Source: Notospermus geniculatus (taxonomy: Eukaryota; Nemertea; Pilidiophora; Heteronemertea; Lineidae). Taken from it: DNA of 64,000 nt. Where the stretch lies: positions 62,023 through 126,022 of the forward strand of contig NMRB01000040.1 in NCBI GenBank assembly GCA_002633025.1, written 5' to 3'. The notes below the pieces were generated by a model. That model worked only from the letters and a program-made list of their open reading frames with translations, made no database searches and had not been told where the DNA came from. Below are positions 41,718 through 51,839 of the stretch, in pieces; position 1 is the first letter of the stretch; every line of letters starts with the position of its first letter. The position numbers and the translations under genes were made by a program.

Positions 41718-44700
41718 TCAACAAGCACAAGAAATCAAGTCGTGTCGCAGCTCCCACTGATTGCCCCAGAATCCAACACACTTGTATCCTCCAGGACCTT
41801 TAGCTTTGAACTCTGGACCAGTGATGGCAAAATCTGGCACTAAGTTGGAAAACTGAAAGTAGAGAAAAGGAGTTTGAGACGGCTTACCATTCATGAAAAC
41901 ATGCCAAGCAAGATCAAGGTATGAAGCCATAACAATCTTGTGCATGAAACCGAATAATGGCAACATCAGGAAGCACGAAACTTGAACCCAACGACTTCAA
42001 AATATATGTAGATTTTATGAGTACATTTTGGGTCGTATTCATAAAGCGGTTCTATCATTAGAACCCTCTTAGGCTGGTTCCAAGTGTACTTCACCACTAC
42101 ACTTGGAACCGGCCTAAGACGGTTCTAACGATAGAACCGCTTTATGAATACGACCCTTTGAGTTGCAAATGGCTCAGTGTCTACTTACTGGTGATCTCGT
42201 CATTGGTGGAATAGTTGGTGTGGCAAGAGTGACAATGTCTCTAAAGCCTTGAACAGATAAACCCATCAAAATCAAGGCAAGATTAACCGGACCGTTGGGG
42301 GCCAGGAATAAGGCACCTGATCGTGAGTGGGAAAAGTGACAGGTTCCAAGTTGAAAGCCTGAAGAAGAAAAAATATGATTAAAGCGACAAAACAACAGGT
42401 TCAACTGATATAAATGTACATTTCACTATCTTGCTATTATCCTCACGGGGGCACACTGACAGTGAATGGTAAATGCATGTTGTGCCTGAGAAACGGGGAA
42501 TACAACTGAATACAGGGTTACAATGTATACNAGCGACAGCGAAGTGTTATTGGAATCTGTTTTTGACCAAATGAAGTAAAAAGGTTCAGCTTTAACTGAA
42601 TATCAGAACACTGTTCAATAACTCTGTCCTTGCTTGAAGACAATCTTATTATTATCGGTCTGACTTGGCCAGGAGCAATTGAAAAATATTTTGAATCATC
42701 TAGAAGTTTTGCTTCAATATCACTACCCGCAGACTGACTTAGCACCGAAACTCTGTTTATTGCCAACCATTTTTCTGGAGACTGGTTCACTATTGGCACC
42801 GATATGATGTCACTGAAGAGATATCCATCAACAATGTCAGGAATCAGTAACGGACTAGCAACAACAAACTCAGCCTCTGCTTGCTGTATTGAACACTGAA
42901 ATGCGATGTGAACTTTTGTTCGTAGCTGCACATAAATTGTGTGAATACCTTTCGAAAGTGTAGCAGAATACCAGAAAATATCACGGCGATAAACATCACC
43001 AGTCATTGGCCGATCGTCAATGAAAAATGCGTGCACACCAAGACACTGAAATATCAAATTCAAATTGTTCTCATTGACTGCAAACTCACCCACAGCCCAT
43101 CCTTGCCATTCATATATTGCCAAAGATCCCATTGCATTCACCAAATCATTCCAACGTAGGTCAGGACTAATCTGGACATTCTCGAGGTCTGCCGTTTGTT
43201 TGTAGATAATCCATTTGATCTCAGCATTTGGCACCAGCTCTGAATAAAATTTCTCTCCTTTCTTATATTTCCTCTTTGCGACTTCTTGTATTCCACCAAA
43301 AGATTCTATTGGATCACCGTCAAGTTCCATTTTTCCAATTCCAAATGGTCCAATGAAATGCCACTGCTGCACGAAAGCAGAAAATTTTCCATTGAGTTTG
43401 CTTGCTTGCTTGAAGCTGTTGTTGATGAGCACTGAGGTTGAACGCTGCTGTTTGTAGCACTGTGCCAGAACACACCACACCCACCCATCAGATGTCTTCT
43501 CTTGCAAGTACTTGATCAGACAGGGGAGAATTTTATCACACTAAAAAAAGACAAATGATACAGACAAATATTTGAGGAACTAGATTGATGGAGTGTGAAT
43601 CACTTTGAATGTTATCAGTTCTTATCCGAAAGTGACCAAATCACTTTACTTTCTCTCTATATCTGCACTTTCATTTCATAATGGTCAAGTGCATTAATTT
43701 CACTAAAATGTCCAAGATGCTGGATTGCAAGGGGGGTGGAGCAACTACTCGTGCTATACAAGGAAGATGTCCAGTTTTTAGGTAATGCTCATGAAAGAAA
43801 GCAAAGGAAAGCATGAGCTTGTATTCAATTAGCAAAGTAGGCCTTTGTATCAGATCATCTGCTCAATGACAGATGGCCTGATGGTCTTTAACTGCTTTGC
43901 ACTCTTTGACTGCAGCGCCATCTATCATTCAGAACAAGACCATAATATAAATGGAAATACCTTTCCAATTAGTCTATAATGATCAATTGTCCTCAATGAC
44001 AATGAACTCAGACTGCATCGGATGCCCTCCTTCTCCATCCTCTTTGACTCTTTCTCCAGTAGCTCAACAGATGATTTCTGAAAATCATAAACTGGACATT
44101 TCGATAAATCAGAAGAATACTAATGTATTTAGGGGGCTGAAACAATCACCAACCATCCTAGGCCTACAACGATCTGATTCTTCCAACGGGCCGACAAAAA
44201 GTGACCAAACTTTTACGTGGGGGCACACTAGCTTCATATAGATTAGGCCCTTCCCCCTTATGTCCAACATGTCCAAGTATGCATCAGATGGGGATGAAAT
44301 AGGCCGGTCAAGCATATCTATTTACCCTTCTTCTATTTACAAGACAGGCTTGCATGGCAAACACTTTCTGGATCATGAATAGGCTACCATCCTGAAGAAA
44401 TCAGGTCCTATCTTCGCAGCTGATTTCTTCAGGATGTGGAATAGGCCTACACATCCAGTTGCTTACTGAGGGCCGTTATTCAAGAAGCTTCCTTGAGTGT
44501 AAGGCCGAACTGAATCTTTTGTATTCTGCCCTGCAAACATAGCTAAAGGGGCCCTGATTCTTGGTGGGGTTATTTTTGGATCACCCTGTATAAAAATACC
44601 GTCTGCTGTATCTATGCACTATACATAGGCCTTATCGCACCTAGCACATGGCTAATCAGCATAAAATCAGCGAAGCGGAAAGGGCCCGAACATCAGCGCC

Positions 44701-44797
44701 CCCGCAGTACATTCANAGAATCACTGTAAGGTGCAAGTGTCATCAATGCTAAACTAAGAAGGAATGTTTGACTGAGATTGAGATGCCACATCTTCAT
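41718..44797 (-). CDS. secreted protein of unknown function, beta-rich
   Basis: Four exons join in phase: 44711-44797, 42532-43540, 42189-42358, 41718-41852 (466 aa). Exon 1 encodes a classic signal peptide (MKMWHLNLSQTFLLSLALMT), so the protein should enter the secretory pathway. The mature part has conserved-looking segments WHFIGPFGIGKMELDGDP, SFGGI, FYSELVPNAEIKW and IYEWQGWAVGEF. The stretch FFIDDRPMTGDVYRRD, followed by a GIHTIYVQLR strand, recalls the core of PA14-like beta-sandwich ligand-binding domains. The end has DFAITGPEFKAKGPGGYKC. I do not recognise the family; it may be a domain attached to an alpha/beta hydrolase in other organisms, but no Ser-His-Asp set is evident. The donor of the large exon carries an N at 42531, and another N (44716) lies in exon 1. 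Its start codon is 191 bp from that of PLB1 on the other strand. Confidence 0.8.
42030..42156. repeat. intronic hairpin MITE
   Basis: GGGTCGTATTCATAAAGCGG at 42030 faces CCGCTTTATGAATACGACCC ending at 42156. The arms of about 58 bp are nearly perfect and the loop is very short. It lies in the last intron of the secreted-protein gene. A smaller perfect 16-bp stem (CATCCTGAAGAAATCA) lies at 44388-44436 in its first intron. Confidence 0.82.
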
Positions 44798-44988
44798 CTT
44801 TGCTGCTCGAATGACCAGACGACAAACCTGTTCACCGCCGCCTGTCATACTGGTTGCCTGTCCTGGCTGTTGACATGGGCACAGTCACCACTCTCGACAA
44901 GGATATAGGACCAGCCTAGTATTTTTAACTTGTCAGAAGTTGTGATGGGAGTTCAGTGGGTGGAGATGACAGCTGCAGTCTTGACATA
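44798..44988. promoter_or_regulatory. compact divergent promoter between the secreted protein and PLB1
   Basis: Only 191 bp separate two start codons on opposite strands, both in exons that begin with signal peptides and join in frame to downstream exons. The interval must therefore hold both 5' UTRs and at least the core promoters, unless transcription starts inside the neighbouring gene. I see no TATA box. Confidence 0.6.
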
Positions 44989-47900
44989 ATGGGGCAATAT
45001 GTGTTCTGGATTTGGATAGCCTGCATTGCTTCCATGCCATTTGCTGAATTAGCTCTTCCATCAGCAGAGGAAATCAGCAGTGAGTACTTACTCCGTAATT
45101 TTCATTCATCTTTTATTGAATTTATCATCATGGAAGATATTCATCACTGTTCATGTTAAAGCTGAACTGTCACCATTATGCTCTCCAGGCTTACCGTAGC
45201 TGTCCTGAATTGCTCTGAACATGCTGAACTGCTGAACAGAGCTCAAAAAGGAAAAGACAAGAAATGCCCTGTAGTGGAGTGTAGGATAAACAAAAGTAGC
45301 CTTATATAGCCTATACTAGCAGGTGTGACTAACTTTTGAAAGCAATTGGTCTTTAATTTAATACTCCTCATCGAGTCTGATTAAATATGCTGTTTATTAA
45401 TTCAAATTTGCAGAGTTACCTTTCGAAGACAGACTAAATGAAGCATTGAACTACATCAATAAAAATGAAACACTAAAAAGAGCTTATGCTGACCACTTGA
45501 AGACATATGAAACACATGTAAGCAGTTTTTGCCTTTTCACTTTTCATTTTGACCTTGCTGCTGGTTAAAACATGTGAATCATGAGGCCTACTCTTCCTCT
45601 TTATTGCTTTATCTTTTCTGTCCTTATATCTCACACTCATTTACATGTATGGCATTTCAAACAATTTTCTCAACTCAATTCATTCAATTGTAGGCCTGAT
45701 GTTCAGAAAAGTGTTTCAGAAATATCATGACACTATAGTGATTGACATGACATGAGATGTTATTGAATGTTGCACTCATATGAGCACAGATTGAATATAT
45801 TTTGCTCTCCACTGATTTATGTCCACTGCACATGACTTTACCTAAATGCATGTTATTTCCCTCTCACATAATGGTTGTGAGGTATTTCATAAAACTTGTC
45901 CATTTGGCAAAGAATCAAAAATGCCATCTGCAATGTTTACTGAATCAATGGCCAAACTACAAACCCACTGTCATTGTCTTTTTTCTTTGGCATGAGTTAT
46001 ATTAAAGGAATAAGGAAGTCCCAAAATCTCTAAGTTTAGATGCACTTCACTTGAATGATTGATAATCTTGTCCCATGATTACCCAATTTCTGCTCCCTAC
46101 TTGGTATTGTTATTATCATTATTTTGTGCTTGGTCCATATTGTGTCTGATAGGCTATATCTAGATATCAGTCAGATGATCATTTAATTATGCGCCTTTAT
46201 TTCGGTGACCTGAAAATCAATTTGATGACATCTTTTAATATTCGAGTGCACCAGAACTTTAAATCAAGCAGGGTTTTGTTATTTTGCTCGCCAGGGAGTA
46301 GTTTGTAGGCCTACTCCCTTGAGCTAATATCATGGGAGTAAAAGCACACTTCCATGGAGTACTGGTATCTATTGATATTGCAATAAATGTACCTTCTTCT
46401 GCTGTTGCTTCTTCAGCCCCTGGTTCATTCAAAAGCTGATGGTAAATTCCCATGTGATCTGAAACGCTCTGCAGTGAAGCCCACCTCAGGTAGTCACTTA
46501 TTTCACACTAAAACCCTGATGTCCAGAACCTAACTTGATCATTTCTACCAACTCACTTATGAATCTTTGTTTCTACTCATTTTAACCTCTTAACTCCTCT
46601 ATCCCTAGGTTGGAACAGACAGCATGTTCTGTTGAAGTTCTCTAAAATCCTTGGGAATGAATTGGAAAGAATTTGAAGAAAAATTCTTCAGATGGTTGAC
46701 AAATGACAGGAACAACGTTTCTTCAAATATTTTTCAACTGATACCATAGGATGTGAGAAATCTTTGACAGAAGTCGTCGTCTGCTGGACACTGGGGGCAG
46801 ATGAGTTAATGAGGTCACCTCTCCCCGCAGATATCCGTAATGGGGGGGGNNNNNNNNNNNNNNNNNNNNNNNNNNNNNNNNNNNNNNNNNNNNNNNNNNN
46901 NNNNNNNNNNNNNNNNNNNNNNNNNNNNNNNNNNNNNNNNNNNNNNNNNNNNNNNNNNNNNNNNNNNNNNNNNNNNNNNNNNNNNNNNNNNNNNNNNNNN
47001 NNNNNNNNNNNNNNNNNNNNNNNNNNNNNNNNNNNNNNNNNNNNNNNNNNNNNNNNNNNNNNNNNNNNNNNNNNNNNNNNNNNNNNNNNNNNNNNNNNNN
47101 NNNNNNNNNNNNNNNNNNNNNNNNNNNNNNNNCATTGTACTCGCTATACTTTTTCAGTTCATAAACTGCAGCCTGGGGATATCGATGTTGTTGCTGCCAT
47201 GGGGGATTCCATCACTGGAGGGAATGGTATTGAGGCCAAGACTGCTATAGGTGTCCTAACTCAGTGGAGAGGGGACTCGTGGAGGTCAGTTGATTACAGT
47301 GTTGGGGAGGTTAATTCTGCCAAGTCATCAGGAAAATACTTAAAAATTGACACATATTCTATGATAAGTAATAAAATGTGACATGTTAGGAAACCATAAA
47401 TTGTATCTTATGACCACTCCAAATCAAGATTATGATAAAAATTCTTTGAGGAAACCAAAAGTGTCTTTGTACATTGGAATATTGTATAGTAACTACTGGT
47501 CACTCATTTTTAAATGGTTCAGAGGATGAATTTTTGGTACGGTACCAGTATCTCTGATTGATTTACAGCATTGGAGGTGATCAAACATGGGTCCAGAGAT
47601 CAACCATACCAAGTAAGGAAATTGTTTCATTGGTGTTTCCCTTGCTGATTTTGTCACATGTTGATCTGATATTTCTTGATCGTGACCTGCGCGAGGACAA
47701 CAGATTGCTTCCAATGATCAATAACTGACAATAGTCTTGATAACCTTGATCAAAATTTCACTGTTTTATGAGTTCATACAGTTATATTGTAAAATCAATA
47801 ACCAAAATCAGAAGTTTAGCTTTGGATCACAGTAAAATAAGTTGGGATTATGTAACAGAATTCAGAGCAGAATCTATGATTGTATAAAATACAAAATTTC

Positions 47901-50158
47901 TGTTATCTGTCCATAACTTCACTTGTATGTGAATCACTAAAAGAATTATGAAACATATCCTCATGTATACGGTATATTTTGCTTTGCTCCTCAGATTTTC
48001 TGCTTACTGTCAATCCAAAATTGCTGGGTTATTCTCTTGGTACTGGCGACAAAGACAACCCTAATGCACATTTGAATGTTGCCAAAGCTGGAGCTACTGC
48101 CGAGTAAGTCTGGTCCCATTTTTGTCCAGTTTTACCAAGTTTGAAACCTAAGTTCAGTGGCCCTGCCATGCTTGCTAATGGTAGAAGGGAAACACACTTC
48201 AACAATTTTATGCAGATGTGCGTAGGCCTACAAGCTGTATATTTGGATAATGAGACTTCCTTTTATCATTTTTCAGTAACATACCCATCCAGGCGAGGAT
48301 GCTAGTGGACAGAATGAAGGTTGAACCTGGAGTTGACTTTGAAAATGATTGGAAGCTAATCACCCTGTTCATTGGAGGCAATGACATATGTGACTGTGAT
48401 TTGGTAAGTTTTGCTCATATTCGGCTGCCTATGTTGCAAATTGGTGGGTGAAAGAAGTTCACGGATTTTGAATTGTGTTGTCTGTTCCAGAACGCTCATA
48501 ATCCAGAGTCATACAAAGCAAAGATCATGGAAGGTTTGGATATTCTCCACAAAGAAGTCCCAAGAGTCTTTGTCAATCTTGTAGAAGTCTTGGATGTATC
48601 ACAATTAGCTGACCTCAATGTTGGAATAGTTTGTTCTGTACTTCATGTGTGAGTATACTTTCAATGATCATGGGATGTTTGGCATTTTGACATTTCAATG
48701 ATGACCTTAGGTCTTGATTGTCAACAATTTTTCTGATGCCCACCTCATTACACCTTCTCGAGCCCACTTTGAATTGCAAAATAAAACAATTTTAGTACAA
48801 AAGATGGGTTGCATAATCATTTTTCCCATTGTGATGAAAGGAGCATTCCGCTTTGAATTTCTGGTCAAAGCGATTGCCAATCATGGGATGAAACTCCTCA
48901 TCAGTATTGTTTATGTTGTTTTCAAATTTTCAGTTTCCTCTGTCCCTGTGGTGCATATCCAATCACAGATGCGAGACGGAAGAATGTGGAGATTATAGCC
49001 AAGGCATTTCAGGCAACAATCAGCGAAATTGTTGGGAGTGGGCGTTATGACACAAGGGATGATTTCACTGTGGTTCATCAGCCATTCTTCAGATATACAC
49101 AAGCTCCACGTCTGCCGAATGTGAGTCAGTCAACTATCTCTTGCAAAATTTGCTTAGATAATCCATGAGTTTACTTGAAAGTGATGGGACTTCGTCTTAT
49201 TTCAGAACAAGTTTGATATGAGTTACTTTGCCCCAGACTGCTTCCACTTCAGTGAGAAAGGTCACGCTGGTGCAGCAGAGGCCCTCTGGAACAACATGGT
49301 AAGCCAAAATGGCCCAATGATCCCTCAGCATTGTTGTTCGCATAGATTTCTTTCGACCAGGGGAAATACGACTGATATCTGGTTGGTCAGAACTCGTGGT
49401 TTGCAATGTGATCTGATACAAAAGCCACTACCTGTACTCTTTCAAACATTTGTGACACATTACCTCATTCCAATGGCAATTGCTGGAATGCTTTTTGGTG
49501 AGATTGGTTGGATTAAGAATATGGAGTGTCCTAGTGTTGGACTTTTTTGAATTATCATTTTAGATTGAGCCTATTGGTATGAAGAGAACTGACTGGAGAA
49601 TTGGTGAGCCACTGGAATGTCCTACTGCGGTAAGCCCAAAATCTATACATGTCAATTTGAAGAAATCTGTTCAGCATACATCTTAAGGGTCGTTGACAAC
49701 CATCTGAGGCTAAGTTGCTGTCAAATACTTTCAAGTATCATTGTTTCTTGGAGTTGGAAGATGACATTATTGTATTCCAGAAATGATTTTTGTGACCCAT
49801 TTGGTAAAAATTTGCATTCTCCTTTCAGGATTATCCCTACTTCAGCACAAACAAAACCAGAGCGGGTAGCCAAAGTTTGAAGGGTGTACCTAATTTTCTT
49901 GGCGCTAAGAACAGTTTGCAATCCAAAGTGCCAGCAGCAGAGCCAGACTTGCATAATCAACAAATCATCAAATCCAGTAACCCATCATCAGGACTTTCTG
50001 TGACCAGTTCAGTTATTCTTGCCTGTACTCTTACCCTGTTGGTGGTGATTGTTGTTGCTTTAATTGCCAGAAGGAGAATGGCAAGGAAGGGAAAGAATCA
50101 ATATCAACTTCTCCCCGAATCCATCCTCATTGAAAACCCCAAACCAACATATACCTAG
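44989..50158 (+). CDS. PLB1: phospholipase B1, membrane-associated, single catalytic domain
   Basis: GDSL-family lipase that removes acyl chains from phospholipids at the cell surface. Twelve exons in phase: 44989-45079, 45414-45517, 46417-46489, 47158-47284, 47569-47612, 47995-48103, 48277-48403, 48491-48648, 48934-49120, 49206-49298, 49564-49629, 49829-50158 (502 aa). There is a signal peptide ([20 protein letters not shown]). The catalytic Ser is in [12 protein letters not shown], the block III motif is FIGGNDIC, and the Asp/His pair is in [17 protein letters not shown]-terminal span ([18 protein letters not shown], about 460-478) is followed by RRRMARKGK as a stop-transfer and a short cytosolic tail. 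Vertebrate PLB1 has four tandem repeats (about 1450 aa); this one has a single unit. The assembly gap at 46850-47132 falls in intron 3, and phase across it is preserved, so no exon need be missing. Confidence 0.94.
46850..47132. other. assembly gap (283 N)
   Basis: A run of N that begins directly after a G9 homopolymer, so the gap was probably caused by a hard-to-read poly-G. It lies in intron 3 of PLB1. True length unknown. Confidence 0.98.
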
Positions 50159-50199
50159 GGAGTTGCAAGTCCATCCTCTCTTTCCACATTTCTTCTGTT

Positions 50200-50690
50200 G
50201 TTGATATCTTATCACGGGGCACCTTGCTAGATCAGGAAAACTGGGCCCAAATCCATAAAACCTTGCTAGCTTAGTTGGTTGCTTATCGACAGTACCGGGA
50301 TTCGAACCCACGCCTCCACATAAGGCAACACCGCCAGCATTGAGGGAAAGCGTGCACACCACTGTGCTAAATCCCCATCTTCAAAAAAAGATGGTTCAAT
50401 AGCCAGCTTAATGCATGGAATCCCTCAATACCCTGGGGAAGCGCGGACCTTTTTTTGAAGATGGGGATTTAGCAAAGTGGTGTGCACGCTTTCCCTCAAT
50501 GCTGGCGGTGTTGCCTTATGTGGAGGCGTGGGTTCGAATCCCGGTACTGTCGATAGGCATACTGACCAACATAGCAGACCTATGATTATTTTAGTTGGTT
50601 GCTAGTTGTGTACATCGGCCTGTACAAACTGGGCACTTTAGCAGGAACTAACCCTAGCAAGGTTTTATGGATTTGGGCCCCGATCTCTTA
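50200..50690. repeat. two tRNA-derived SINE copies head to head in the PLB1 3' region
   Basis: The left copy is on the minus strand (about 50390 to 50200) and the right copy on the plus strand (about 50450 to 50690). Each starts GGGGATTTAGCAMAGTGGT (tRNA-like A box) and has the B box GGGTTCGAATCCC (50297-50309 reversed, 50530-50542). Both end near GCAAGGTTTTATGGATTTGG. The right copy carries extra sequence of roughly 80 bp. With a spacer of only about 50 bp the pair would form a long double-stranded stem in any transcript. Confidence 0.8.
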
Positions 50691-51348
50691 GAACTGTGCT
50701 ACCCCAGGACATGTGTTCATACCATATAAAGCCAAATGAACAACAGAATTTTGAAGAAAGTGATGGAGGAAATATAGGCCTACTATTTTGGTAATGGGTT
50801 TCTTTCAACAAACCATTTCATTTGGCATGAAAATGTGATATCTTTGTTCAGTAATGTTTATTTATTTAAAGGTGTTTGTGATTGCAAAAATTAAATTGCT
50901 CAAATCTGCTGACACATACCGGTATTGATTGTAAATGGTGTAAATAATGTTAAATACATAACCACATCATTGTGTTGTAAGTTCAGAAAATAATAATTTT
51001 CTACCCCTTGGACAGGTCCATTTAATAAAATTCCTTGATCTCTAGAAAATCAGGATAAATGTGTTGCAAATATTGATGTTTTTCATGAGTTTATAATTGC
51101 TGTTATTTTTTAAACTTAAGTGGTGCTAGTGGGAATACCGGTAATACATATGACATTGTACATACCGTACTCTGTTTACAATAGTGATTTTTGTGACTAT
51201 AATTTTGATACTATGTAAATCTACTGAGATTCAACTCATTTATGAGAACAATCGTCATCATGTGTACATAATTAGCAACTCAGGGTTTGAAACTCTTCTA
51301 TTGTGTTCAACCAAAGTGTCCTGGACATAAATGTCCTTTTTGATTTTC

Positions 51349-51354
51349 AATAAA
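51349..51354 (+). terminator. likely poly(A) signal of PLB1
   Basis: AATAAA followed by a T/G-rich stretch, about 1.19 kb after the PLB1 stop codon. If it is used, the SINE foldback at 50200-50690 is part of the PLB1 3' UTR. Confidence 0.55.
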
Positions 51355-51565
51355 TTCTTTTGACTGCTTATCAGCCTTTGGCTCCTTTCTCCTTCATCTC
51401 ACCCAGTTCACAATAGCCTAAACCAATATTCTCCCAGTACTAGTCTCCGAGATAGGAAATCACCATTAACAAATGGGTCTTGCACACTGACGTGATGTGG
51501 AGAACTGATTCCAACTGAACGGCAATGAAGAAGCTGAGATAAAACAATGCTTTACATTCTCAGGG

Positions 51566-51571
51566 TTTATT
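51566..51571 (-). terminator. likely poly(A) signal of the CNBD2-like gene
   Basis: Plus-strand TTTATT (AATAAA on the minus strand) about 270 bp after the CNBD2-like stop codon at 51840-51842. It lies about 210 bp from the opposing PLB1 signal. Confidence 0.5.
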
Positions 51572-51839
51572 AAAAGCACAGCAACAATTTCATTTCAAAA
51601 ACAACTCGTGAATGTTGCACAACTGGAAATAACTTGTCGTTATATGATGATGTTACACTCACCCTCCTTATTTCGCACCAATGACCATTATCCCAAAATG
51701 AAAGATGCCCTTACCCCATAGATTGTCATTCACCAGGATTTCCATCGATAAGACGGAAGTTCGTGATTTAGTGGTGCGGATTCTGCGGTGAATGCAGCTA
51801 TGGTTCAAATCTCTTGATGTCTGTCTGCAGCGAAGTTTT

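Noticed and set aside
46764-47381. Open frame running through the N gap
   Set aside because: Most of it is N. The real coding part is only the PLB1 exon 47158-47284.
50450-50560. A tRNA gene in the PLB1 3' region
   Set aside because: The 5' GGGGATT cannot pair with the 3' side, and the same sequence occurs inverted nearby with a shared non-tRNA body.
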